A DNA stretch of 64,000 bases. Origin: Tissierella praeacuta DSM 18095. Its GTDB lineage: Bacteria > Bacillota > Clostridia > Tissierellales > Tissierellaceae. This document shows, piece by piece, positions 8,487-16,465 of the stretch; the stretch's first letter is position 1, and each line of letters starts with the position of its first letter. The DNA lies in NCBI RefSeq assembly GCF_900128955.1, contig NZ_FQTY01000002.1:248001-312000 (forward strand). The letters run 5' to 3'. The notes beneath the pieces were generated by a model. That model saw only the letters and a program-made list of their open reading frames with translations. It searched no databases and was not told the origin of the DNA. The translations under genes and the position numbers were made by a program.

Positions 8487-9749
8487 ATGAGTAATTTTAT
8501 ATTTGCAGGATGTGATACGGTAAAATTAGCCGAAAAATATAAAACACCTCTTTATGTAATGTCAGAGGATTATATTAAAGAGAGGTTAAAAGAAATAAAA
8601 AAAGATTTTCTAGAAAAACATGAAAAAACCATGGCAGTATATGCCAGCAAGGCATTCCTAACTAAGGAAATGGCTAGAATAGTGAAGGAATCAGGTATAG
8701 GCATGGATGTAGTGTCTGGAGGAGAGCTTTATACTGCAATTCAAGTTGATTTCCCTATGGAAAAGATAATCTTTCACGGGAATAACAAGACTATAGATGA
8801 ATTAGAGTTAGCAATAGAAAATAATGTAGGACGAATAGTCGTGGATCATTTAGAAGAAATTGATATGATTGAAGAAATAGGAAAAAAATACAATAGAAAA
8901 GTTCATATATTATTTAGAATAAGCCCTGGTATAGATAGCCATACACATAAATATATTCAAACGGGGCAAGTAGATTCTAAATTTGGAATTCCCTTAGAAG
9001 AGAAGAGTATAAAGTCCGCAATGGAAAAGGTTCTGAAATTGAAATTCACTGAGTTAGTAGGATTTCATTTCCATATAGGTTCTCAAATTTCAGATAATGA
9101 AAATCATATTAAGGCTATTAGAATAATGGCTCAATTGATTAAAAAAGTCAAAGATGACTATGGATTCATAGTTAAGGAATTAAATACTGGAGGAGGATAT
9201 GGTATTCATTACTCTGAAAATGAAGAAAGAAAACCTTTAGCATATTTTACAGATTCCATTATTAAAGAAATTGAAGAAAGATGTAAAGAATATGGTTTAG
9301 AAAGACCATTAGTAATAATAGAGCCTGGCAGATGGGTAGTAGGAGAAGCTGGTATTACAATTTATACAATAGGAGCTATTAAGGAAATTCCAGGGATAAG
9401 AACTTATGTTTCTGTTGACGGAGGTATGCCTGACAATCCAAGACCTAGTCTATACGAGGCGAAATATGAAGCCGTTGTTATAAATAAATTAGATAAAGAA
9501 CCAACAGATTTAGTTACTATAGCAGGAAAATGCTGTGAATCTGGTGATATTCTAATTTGGGATTTAAAGGTGCCAACTTTAGAAACAGGAGATAAGTTGG
9601 CAGTTCTTTCAACAGGGGCGTATAATTACTCAATGTCCAGCAACTATAATAGAATACCAAGACCTGCTGTAGTTATGATATCTGAAGGAAAAGATAGATT
9701 GATAGTTAAAAGAGAAACTTATGATGATATATTGAGAAATGATATATAA
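8487..9749 (+). CDS. lysA: diaminopimelate decarboxylase
   Basis: A 420-residue fold-type III PLP enzyme converting meso-diaminopimelate to L-lysine and CO2. The PLP lysine is K55 (VYASKAF). GFHFHIGSQ, LNTGGGYGIHY, IEPGRWVVGEAG and the active-site CESGD segment are all present, and length is normal. The ATG follows GAGGAG with an 11-base spacing. It lies behind a sigma-54 promoter and before dppA, apart from the asd-dapA-dapB genes near 57 kb. This suggests a catabolic or salvage role on diaminopimelate released from murein peptides rather than purely biosynthesis, which is inference. Confidence 0.93.
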   Translation: MSNFIFAGCDTVKLAEKYKTPLYVMSEDYIKERLKEIKKDFLEKHEKTMAVYASKAFLTKEMARIVKESGIGMDVVSGGELYTAIQVDFPMEKIIFHGNNKTIDELELAIENNVGRIVVDHLEEIDMIEEIGKKYNRKVHILFRISPGIDSHTHKYIQTGQVDSKFGIPLEEKSIKSAMEKVLKLKFTELVGFHFHIGSQISDNENHIKAIRIMAQLIKKVKDDYGFIVKELNTGGGYGIHYSENEERKPLAYFTDSIIKEIEERCKEYGLERPLVIIEPGRWVVGEAGITIYTIGAIKEIPGIRTYVSVDGGMPDNPRPSLYEAKYEAVVINKLDKEPTDLVTIAGKCCESGDILIWDLKVPTLETGDKLAVLSTGAYNYSMSSNYNRIPRPAVVMISEGKDRLIVKRETYDDILRNDI

Positions 9750-9789
9750 TAGATATAAATAATATTTAAATATAAAAGGAGTTGATAAG

Positions 9790-10587
9790 ATGAAAATTTA
9801 TATTAGTGTAGATATTGAAGGGATAACAGGGGTGACTAGCTGGGGTGAAACTGAATTAGGCAATAGTGAACATATATGGGCTGCCAATCAGATGACAAAA
9901 GAAACCATAGCTGCATGTGAAGCGGCTATAGAAATGGGAGCAAAAGAAATAGTTGTAAAGGATGCCCATGATTCTGCAAGAAATATAGATATATCAAAAC
10001 TTCCAATGGGAACTTCTGTTATAAGAGGTTGGACTTCTTCTCCAGAATCAATGATGGCAGGTATAGATGAGAGTTTTGATGCTACAATTTTTATTGGATA
10101 TCATTCTGCAGCAGGGCATAATGGTAATCCATTAGCTCATACAATGGATTCTCAAAAAGCAGTATATTTTAAAATCAACGGGGAGATAGTATCAGAGTTC
10201 ACAATAAATTCATTTATATCTGCATATTATGGAGTTCCGGTAGTGTTTTTATCTGGAGATAAGATGCTTTGTGAGAAATCTAAGGAATTAGTTCCAAATA
10301 TGGAAACAGTAGCAGTAAAGGATGGAGAAGGTGGTGCCACATTTAATATGCATCCAAATAAGGCGTGTGAATGTATAAAAAATGGAGTAAAAGAAGGTTT
10401 GAAAAAGATTAATGAATGTAAGATACAATCTCCAGAAGAATTTAAGCTAGAAATAAGATTTAGAGAACATAAGGATGCTAATAGGGCAAGATATTATCCA
10501 GGAGCAAAACTTATAGATGATCATACAGTGGAATATGTTGCAAGAGATATTCAGGATATGATAACTGCTAAGATGTTCATGCTATAA
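9790..10587 (+). CDS. dppA: zinc-dependent D-aminopeptidase, DppA family
   Basis: 265 residues of the M55 peptidase family. The B. subtilis homologue is a decameric cytoplasmic enzyme that hydrolyses D-Ala-D-Ala. The metal and catalytic residues expected for the family are visible at D8 and E10 (SVDIEG), H60 (KDAHD) and H105 (IGYHSAAG). The ATG follows AGGAGT. It lies 40 bases after lysA, so it is likely co-transcribed from the sigma-54 promoter. Its presence beside LD-carboxypeptidase and epimerase genes points to use of D-alanine-containing cell-wall peptides. Confidence 0.93.
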   Translation: MKIYISVDIEGITGVTSWGETELGNSEHIWAANQMTKETIAACEAAIEMGAKEIVVKDAHDSARNIDISKLPMGTSVIRGWTSSPESMMAGIDESFDATIFIGYHSAAGHNGNPLAHTMDSQKAVYFKINGEIVSEFTINSFISAYYGVPVVFLSGDKMLCEKSKELVPNMETVAVKDGEGGATFNMHPNKACECIKNGVKEGLKKINECKIQSPEEFKLEIRFREHKDANRARYYPGAKLIDDHTVEYVARDIQDMITAKMFML

Positions 10588-10652
10588 AATACTATTAGAA
10601 TAATCCCCATCGTGATATAATTTAAGTATCAATATATCTAAAGGGTGATTTA

Positions 10653-12509
10653 ATGTCTTCTAATGCAAAATCTTATGTAAAAACCTTTACCAATATGATG
10701 TCAGAAGGTTTTATAGTAATAGACAATGAAGGTAAGATACAAATTTATAATGATAAGGCAAAAGAAATATTTGGAATAAAGTATGATGGGCAAAGTAACC
10801 ATGATAGGGGAAAGCTTAATATAGGAGATATAGTTATTATTGCTGATAATTCAGTTGGTCAAGATGATGGAAAATTAGATTCTGATTCATTAAAGTTATT
10901 GGGAGTGAAAGATACTGTAAAAAATGGTGATTCAATAATTGCTATAGGAATCTTTAAAAAGACTGGAATAGCAAGCCCAATATTTAAGAACTTGAAAAAG
11001 GGACATAAAGAAGATATACTATTGATAAGAACTAATTTTCTGGAAATTGACATAGAAGTTGAAATAAACTTCATAAATAAGATAACCTCTATTAAGGTAA
11101 GAGATGAAAAGTTTATAATGAGCTATATAAATGCAATAGGAAATATGGTAATTTTAGATGGTAATACAAAGAAAATGAAATTTTATCAATCCCATGGATA
11201 TACAGCTAGGGGAGAAAGTATAAATGATATATTAAATGGAAAGGAATATAGAGCCAAAGGTCAAGGCACTGAAGCCTTAGATGTAATTGGGAAAAATATA
11301 TTTGAAATCCATAAATCAGATTCCATAATTCAGCAATTTTTTAATGTAGCTAGAGGAGAAAACATTAGCTATAAGGATAAATTTGAGGAAATAAACGGTT
11401 ACCCCACAATGTGTACGCTTTTGCCTGTAGAAGACCAAAACAAGAGAATAGGTGCTGCATTAAAAGTAGAAGATATTTCAGAAATAAAAAGAATTATAGT
11501 GGAAAGAGATAATGCAATTAGCCAATTGGAAAAAGCCCAATCACAGCTTATAGAAGAAAAAACATTAAGCAAAGCTTTTCCAAACTTTGTAGGAGATAGT
11601 GAGGAAATTCAGCATGTAAAGAGAATGGCTTTAAAAGCTTCTAAGACTAATTCAAATGTATTGATATTAGGAGAAAGTGGAACTGGTAAGACCATTTTAG
11701 CCAAGGCAATTCATCAAAATAGTAAGTTAAAGGATAAACCTTTTATTCATGTGAATTGTGGAGCAATATCTGAAAGTTTATTGGAATCTGAACTTTTCGG
11801 CTATGAGAAAGGTGCTTTTACAGGAGCTAGAGTTGAAGGGAAAAAAGGGTTCTTTGAGATTGCTAACAATGGAACTATATTTTTAGATGAAATTGGAGAT
11901 ATATCTACGAATTTACAAGTTAAATTATTGCAGGTTATTCAGGAGAAATGTTTTTATAGGGTAGGTGGAACTAAAAGTATTACTGTAAATACAAGAATTA
12001 TTGCGGCTACCAATAAAAACTTAGAAGATGAAATGCTCAAAGGAAATTTTAGGGAAGATTTATATTATAGAATAAATGTATTTCCTATATGGATACCACC
12101 ATTAAGGGAAAGAAAGCAAGATATAACCGCATTAATAGAACTTGTACTTCCTAAAATATTTGATGAAATAGGCTGTAAACCTAAGAGAATTTCCTCAGAG
12201 GCAATTAATTTAATATTAAAACATGATTGGCCAGGAAATGTAAGGGAATTGGAGAATATCTTAGAAAGGGCTGTTAATTTAGCAGAAGGAAAGAATATAT
12301 TTTCAAAACACATAACTTTAAAGCTTAGTAAGCAGGAGAGTAAGGATATTCAGATAAGTTCATTGAAAGACCATTTAGAAGAATATGAGAAATCTGTTAT
12401 AAAGAGAACATTGTTAGCATTTAAGGGAGATAAGAAAAAGGCAATGGAGGCTTTAAACATTAGTAAGACTACATTTTATGAGAAGATAAAAAAATATAAT
12501 ATAGAATAA
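10653..12509 (+). CDS. sigma-54-dependent enhancer-binding protein (EBP1) with PAS sensor
   Basis: 618 residues. An N-terminal PAS-like domain (~1-50, with GFIVIDNEGKIQIYN) is followed by a second sensory region to ~290 and a short coiled linker. The AAA+ domain has Walker A GESGTGKT (~340), the sigma-54 contact loop GAFTGA (~386) and Walker B GTIFLDEIGD (~410). The C-terminal Fis-type HTH ends KTTFYEKIKKYNIE. The intact GAFTGA means it should activate sigma-54 holoenzyme. It sits between two sigma-54 operons, and three similar TTCC elements lie upstream of nearby sigma-54 promoters, so it is the best candidate master activator. The ligand sensed is unknown. Confidence 0.93.
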   Translation: MSSNAKSYVKTFTNMMSEGFIVIDNEGKIQIYNDKAKEIFGIKYDGQSNHDRGKLNIGDIVIIADNSVGQDDGKLDSDSLKLLGVKDTVKNGDSIIAIGIFKKTGIASPIFKNLKKGHKEDILLIRTNFLEIDIEVEINFINKITSIKVRDEKFIMSYINAIGNMVILDGNTKKMKFYQSHGYTARGESINDILNGKEYRAKGQGTEALDVIGKNIFEIHKSDSIIQQFFNVARGENISYKDKFEEINGYPTMCTLLPVEDQNKRIGAALKVEDISEIKRIIVERDNAISQLEKAQSQLIEEKTLSKAFPNFVGDSEEIQHVKRMALKASKTNSNVLILGESGTGKTILAKAIHQNSKLKDKPFIHVNCGAISESLLESELFGYEKGAFTGARVEGKKGFFEIANNGTIFLDEIGDISTNLQVKLLQVIQEKCFYRVGGTKSITVNTRIIAATNKNLEDEMLKGNFREDLYYRINVFPIWIPPLRERKQDITALIELVLPKIFDEIGCKPKRISSEAINLILKHDWPGNVRELENILERAVNLAEGKNIFSKHITLKLSKQESKDIQISSLKDHLEEYEKSVIKRTLLAFKGDKKKAMEALNISKTTFYEKIKKYNIE

Positions 12510-12513
12510 GATG

Positions 12514-12546
12514 ACCAAGGGAGATAGCCCCTTGGTATTATTTTAC
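12514..12546 (+). terminator. terminator after EBP1
   Basis: ACCAAGGG-loop-CCCTTGGT followed by TATTATTTT, 5 bases after the EBP1 stop codon. It separates the activator gene from the next sigma-54 operon. Confidence 0.8.
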
Positions 12547-12605
12547 ATTTATAGATTTTTTATTGTTTGGAATAGATTTAATGAATTATAATAGAGATTA
12601 TTCAG

Positions 12606-12628
12606 TTATTCCATATTTCCGGAATAAT
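12606..12628. promoter_or_regulatory. candidate enhancer (UAS) element for the spmA-like operon
   Basis: TTATTCCATATTTCCGGAAT lies 134-156 bases upstream of the -24 box at 12762. It shares TTATTCCRTATTTCCG with the palindrome upstream of oppA and resembles the element upstream of lysA in reverse orientation. Presumed EBP1 site. Confidence 0.6.
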
Positions 12629-12760
12629 GTTCTATTTATGGTACAATCTAACGAAAATTTTATATATTAATAAAGTTAATAAGTTATATAAAGTGGGACA
12701 AGTTATCTTACTAAAGAGAACTACATTATTATCAAGGTAACAAATTAAAGTTATAAATTA

Positions 12761-12776
12761 TGGCATGTTAATTGCA
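12761..12776 (+). promoter_or_regulatory. sigma-54 promoter for the spmA-spmB-ldcA genes
   Basis: TGGCATGTTAATTGCA has GG at 12762-12763 and GC at 12774-12775 with ten bases between, matching the -24/-12 consensus. It lies 50 bases before the ribosome site-linked ATG at 12826. Confidence 0.8.
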
Positions 12777-12825
12777 ATAAATTTTATTGCAATTAAATAT
12801 AGAAAATTATAAGGAGGTATTTTTA

Positions 12826-13428
12826 ATGATTAATTTTATTTGGGCAGGTTTACTTATCATTGGATTTGTAGTTGGAGCTATAACAGGGAACATTGAAGCA
12901 GTTACAAATGCAGCCATAGATAGTGCAAGGACAGGAGTAGACTTGGCTTTAGGACTTATTGGGATAATGACATTATGGTTAGGACTTATGAAAATTGCAG
13001 AGGATTCAGGTTTAGTTGAAAAACTTGCTAAAGCATTAAAACCATTGATGGTATGGTTGTTTCCAGATGTTCCAGCAGATCATCCTGCAATGGGGGCAAT
13101 GATAATGAATATTGCTGCAAATATGCTAGGATTAGGTAATGCGGCTACTCCATTAGGGTTAAAAGCAATGAAAGAACTACAAGAGTTAAGTGATGACAAA
13201 GAAACAGCAACAGATGCAATGGTTACATTCTTAGCTATTAATACTTCCTCAGTAACTCTTATTCCTGCAACAACTATTGGAATATTAGTTTTATCAGGAG
13301 CAAAAAATCCTACAGAAATAATAGGACCAACATTAGTAGCTACAACAGTATCAACAATTGTTGCAATTATAGCATCCAAGGTATTTCAAAAATTGCCTAA
13401 ATATCAAATGAAAAAGGTTAACAGCTAA
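12826..13428 (+). CDS. spmA: SpmA-like membrane protein, nucleoside-recognition (Gate) domain
   Basis: A 200-residue multi-pass membrane protein starting at the ATG behind AAGGAGGT; an in-frame upstream TTG-type start lacks a ribosome site. It has hydrophobic helices throughout and the SpmA/Gate signature region NMLGLGNAATPLGLKAM and FLAINTSSVTLIPATTIG. B. subtilis SpmA/SpmB are known from spore-core dehydration. Here the pair lies behind a sigma-54 promoter with murein-peptide enzymes and is followed within 30 bases by ldcA. The context suggests a transport or permease role for a peptide or amino acid; this is inference. Confidence 0.88.
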   Translation: MINFIWAGLLIIGFVVGAITGNIEAVTNAAIDSARTGVDLALGLIGIMTLWLGLMKIAEDSGLVEKLAKALKPLMVWLFPDVPADHPAMGAMIMNIAANMLGLGNAATPLGLKAMKELQELSDDKETATDAMVTFLAINTSSVTLIPATTIGILVLSGAKNPTEIIGPTLVATTVSTIVAIIASKVFQKLPKYQMKKVNS

Positions 13429-13448
13429 TAGGAATAGGGGGAATATAA

Positions 13449-13988
13449 GTGTTTATTAAAGTAATTGAAGCTATATCAAATTATGCAATTCCATTAATAA
13501 TTGTAGGTTTTTTAGTTTTTGGAATGTCAAAAAAGGTTAAAGTATATGAATCCTTTACAGAAGGGGCTAAGGAAGGATTTACTACAGCAGTAAGAATTAT
13601 TCCCTTTTTAGTGGCTATGTTAGTTGCCATTGGTGTTTTTAGGGCATCTGGGGCTATGGGTTTATTAACTAAAGCTTTAAGCCCTATTACTAATTTAATT
13701 GGTATGCCAGGAGAGATTTTACCAATGGCATTTATGAGACCATTATCTGGTGGTGGAGCTGAAGGAATTATGACGGATTTAATAACGACTCATGGACCAG
13801 AATCTTTAATAGGACGTATGGCAGCAGTTATGATGGGTTCAACAGAAACTACTTTTTATGTTTTATCAGTATATTTTGGTTCGGTATCAGTCAAAAAACA
13901 AAGACATGCTCTTCCAGTGGGGTTATTAGCTGACTTAGCAGGATTGATTACAGCTGTTTTAGTAACAAGATTATTCTTTGGAATGTAA
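13449..13988 (+). CDS. spmB: SpmB-like membrane protein, nucleoside-recognition (Gate) domain
   Basis: A 179-residue membrane protein starting at GTG after ATAGGGGG. FMRPLSGGGAEGIMTDL and GRMAAVMMGSTETTFYVLSVYFG are the hallmark SpmB segments. It follows the SpmA-like gene by 20 bases and precedes ldcA by 24, so the three form one operon. The two half-size Gate proteins probably assemble together in the membrane. Role as for the SpmA-like partner. Confidence 0.9.
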   Translation: MFIKVIEAISNYAIPLIIVGFLVFGMSKKVKVYESFTEGAKEGFTTAVRIIPFLVAMLVAIGVFRASGAMGLLTKALSPITNLIGMPGEILPMAFMRPLSGGGAEGIMTDLITTHGPESLIGRMAAVMMGSTETTFYVLSVYFGSVSVKKQRHALPVGLLADLAGLITAVLVTRLFFGM

Positions 13989-14012
13989 TATTTCGTATAG
14001 GGGGATGTAAAA

Positions 14013-14942
14013 GTGATTAAACCAAAGGCGTTGAAACTAGGTGATACTCTAGGGATTATAGCTCCCGCTAGTCCTGCGGCAGAAGAAAAGGTCAAAAAAG
14101 CTCATGATAAACTTATTGATATGGGATTTAAGGTAAAGATGGGAAAAAGCCTCTATGAAAGATATGGATATTTATCGGGAAAAGATAGCATAAGGGCAGA
14201 AGATATAAATGAAATGTTTAAGGATAAAGAAGTAAATGGAATTATATGTATTAGAGGAGGATATGGGACTCCACGTATTCTTGATTTATTAGATTATGAA
14301 ATTATAAGAAATAATCCAAAGGTGTTTGTTGGATATAGTGATATCACTGCTCTACACATATCTTTTGCCCAATTGGCTAATTTAGTTACTTATCATGGTC
14401 CTATGGCAGCTTCAGATATGATAGATAATTTTTCCGATTTTTCTAAGAGTAACCTTTTCAGAGTTATTATGAATACGGAACCAATAGGTAAAATATCCAA
14501 TCCAGAAAAAGAAAAAATTATCACTATAAACGGTGGTGTAGCTGAGGGCTTTATAATTGGTGGAAATCTATCCTTAATTGTTGATACAATAGGTACACCC
14601 TACGAGATAGATGTAAAGGGAAAACTTCTATTTATTGAAGAGGTGGGAGAAGAACCTTACAATATAGATAGAATGTTAAACCAATTAAGATTGTCAGGTA
14701 AATTGCAAGAAGCCAGTGGCATTATACTAGGGGATTTTAATGACTGTGAATCCAAAAATCCTGATGAAAATTTAACTCTAAAAGAAGTAATTAATGATCA
14801 AATTAAATTAATTCATAAGCCAACAATATATAATTTACAAGCAGGACATTGTAATCCAATGGTTACATTGCCATTTGGAGTAAGAGCCAGATTAGATGCG
14901 GATAAAAAAGAACTTATAATACTAGAAAGTTGTACAAAATAA
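14013..14942 (+). CDS. ldcA: LD-carboxypeptidase, peptidase family S66
   Basis: A 309-residue cytoplasmic serine peptidase that removes the terminal D-Ala from L,D-bonded murein tetrapeptides, like E. coli LdcA or B. subtilis YkfA. IRGGYGTPRIL and the nucleophile Ser in VGYSDITALH are visible. The catalytic Glu in FIEEVGEEPYNIDR and His in LQAGHCNPMVTLPFG complete the triad. The start is GTG behind AGGGGGATG. The third gene of the sigma-54 operon with the SpmA/B-like pair; the epimerase that acts downstream of it follows after a possible terminator. Confidence 0.92.
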   Translation: MIKPKALKLGDTLGIIAPASPAAEEKVKKAHDKLIDMGFKVKMGKSLYERYGYLSGKDSIRAEDINEMFKDKEVNGIICIRGGYGTPRILDLLDYEIIRNNPKVFVGYSDITALHISFAQLANLVTYHGPMAASDMIDNFSDFSKSNLFRVIMNTEPIGKISNPEKEKIITINGGVAEGFIIGGNLSLIVDTIGTPYEIDVKGKLLFIEEVGEEPYNIDRMLNQLRLSGKLQEASGIILGDFNDCESKNPDENLTLKEVINDQIKLIHKPTIYNLQAGHCNPMVTLPFGVRARLDADKKELIILESCTK

Positions 14943-14989
14943 AAAGGTATTGCCTTGTGGACATTGATCCACTTTGGCAATATTGTTTT
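14943..14989 (+). terminator. terminator-like hairpin after ldcA
   Basis: GGTATTGCC pairs with GGCAATATTG, with an inner GTGG/CCAC stem, followed by TTTTAT. It may end or attenuate the operon before the epimerase gene. Confidence 0.65.
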
Positions 14990-15092
14990 ATAAAGATAAA
15001 TAAAAACTCTATTATTTCTAGGAGTTAATTCATAAACTTCTATAAGGATATAAGGAATGAGTTATTAAATTTATAATAAGGAGGCTTTTAAA

Positions 15093-16178
15093 ATGAAAAT
15101 AAAAGAGATACAAGTAGGACAGATATCTGTACCACTTAAAAAATCATTTAAAACTGCACTTAGAACCGTTGATAAAATTGAAGATATAGTAGTTAAAATA
15201 ATTACTGATACAGGACATATTGGATATGGGGAAGCAGCACCTACTGCAGTAATTACTGGTGATACTAAGGGTTCTATAAAATGTGCAGTAGAAAATTACA
15301 TAGCACCACAAATAATAGGATTAGAAATTGAAAATATAGAAGAAATAATGAATAGGATAGACAAATCATTAATTAAAAATACATCTGCTAAGGCTGCTGT
15401 GGATATAGCAATATATGATCTTTTTGGGCAATTTCATAAATCACCTATATATAAACTTTTAGGAGGATATAGAAAAGAAATCATCTCTGATTTAACCATA
15501 AGTGTAAATTCTCCTGAAGAAATGGCAGAGGATAGTATTGAAGCTGTGAAAAGAGGATATAAAACCCTAAAGATAAAAGTTGGATTAGATTCTCAAATGG
15601 ATATTAAGAGAATACAGGCAATAAGAGATGCTATAGGGTATGATATAGATTTAAGATTAGATGCAAACCAAGGATGGAAACCAAAGGAAGCAGTTGTATT
15701 GCTTAGAAAAATGGAAGATAAAGGCTTTAATATAGAATTAGTTGAGCAACCAGTTATTGCTAATGATTTAGAAGGATTAAAATATGTTACTCAAAATGTA
15801 AATATACCTATATTAGCTGATGAATCTGTATTTTCTCCAGTTGATGCATTAAAGATAATTCAAAATAGGGCGGCAGATTTAATAAATATTAAATTAATGA
15901 AAACAGGTGGTATACATAATGCACTAAAAATATGCTCCATTGCAGAAGTCTATGGTGTTGAATGTATGCTAGGTTGCATGCTTGAAAGTAAATTAAGTGT
16001 TAGTGCAGCAGTTCATTTGGCAGCTTCTAAAAAGATTATAACAAAAATAGATTTAGATGGACCAGGACTATGTAAGGAAGATCCTATTGAAGGAGGACCT
16101 GAATTTAAAGATTATAAAATTACTTTAAATGATGAACCAGGATTAGGATTTAAAAATATTGGAAATTTAAGCATATGA
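15093..16178 (+). CDS. ykfB: dipeptide epimerase (L-Ala-D/L-Glu epimerase type)
   Basis: 361 residues of the enolase superfamily, muconate-lactonising subgroup. The catalytic KxK appears as LKIKVGL, the metal ligands as DANQGW, ELVEQP and ADES, and the second catalytic lysine in NIKLMKTGG. These are the residues typical of Ala-Glu epimerases (YkfB/YcjG), which convert L-Ala-D-Glu from murein to the L,L dipeptide for normal peptidases. The ATG follows AAGGAGG. Substrate assignment relies on the neighbouring ldcA, dppA and NlpC/P60 genes; other dipeptides are possible. Confidence 0.88.
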   Translation: MKIKEIQVGQISVPLKKSFKTALRTVDKIEDIVVKIITDTGHIGYGEAAPTAVITGDTKGSIKCAVENYIAPQIIGLEIENIEEIMNRIDKSLIKNTSAKAAVDIAIYDLFGQFHKSPIYKLLGGYRKEIISDLTISVNSPEEMAEDSIEAVKRGYKTLKIKVGLDSQMDIKRIQAIRDAIGYDIDLRLDANQGWKPKEAVVLLRKMEDKGFNIELVEQPVIANDLEGLKYVTQNVNIPILADESVFSPVDALKIIQNRAADLINIKLMKTGGIHNALKICSIAEVYGVECMLGCMLESKLSVSAAVHLAASKKIITKIDLDGPGLCKEDPIEGGPEFKDYKITLNDEPGLGFKNIGNLSI

Positions 16179-16181
16179 TAA

Positions 16182-16216
16182 TTACGGAAATACGGAATTA
16201 TTCCGTATTTCCGTAA
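16182..16216. promoter_or_regulatory. 35-bp palindrome, candidate enhancer (UAS) for oppA
   Basis: Perfect 17-base arms around a single T, built from direct and inverted copies of TACGGAAT/ATTCCGTA. No U-tract follows, so it is a poor terminator. It lies 116-150 bases upstream of the -24 box and shares TTATTCCGTATTTCCG with the other two elements. Presumed EBP1 binding site, possibly for two dimers. Confidence 0.65.
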
Positions 16217-16330
16217 AAAGAATTTATTTTATTTTTAAAAGTCAAATAATTTTATAGCCTAGATTGTATAATTTATGATAAAATGCTAGATAACTTGAAT
16301 TTTTCTTGTTTATAAAATTACTAAAATTGC

Positions 16331-16346
16331 TGGCACAATATTTGCA
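16331..16346 (+). promoter_or_regulatory. sigma-54 promoter for oppABCDF
   Basis: TGGCACAATATTTGCA is an exact match to TGGCAC-N5-TTGCA, with GG at 16332-16333 and GC at 16344-16345. The leader to the ATG is about 105 bases. Confidence 0.88.
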
Positions 16347-16465
16347 ATATTTTAATTAATGCAAGTATAGATGGGTATTTATAGCAATATTATTTAGGAA
16401 GGGGGAAAAAGTAAAATTTAAAAGTAGGAAATCATAAGAATTTTGAAATTAAAGGGGGAGTAAAA

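Noticed and set aside
12826-13988. SpmA/SpmB-like pair as plain sporulation genes
   Set aside because: The sigma-54 promoter and coupling to ldcA argue for a peptide-related role, though a sporulation function cannot be excluded.
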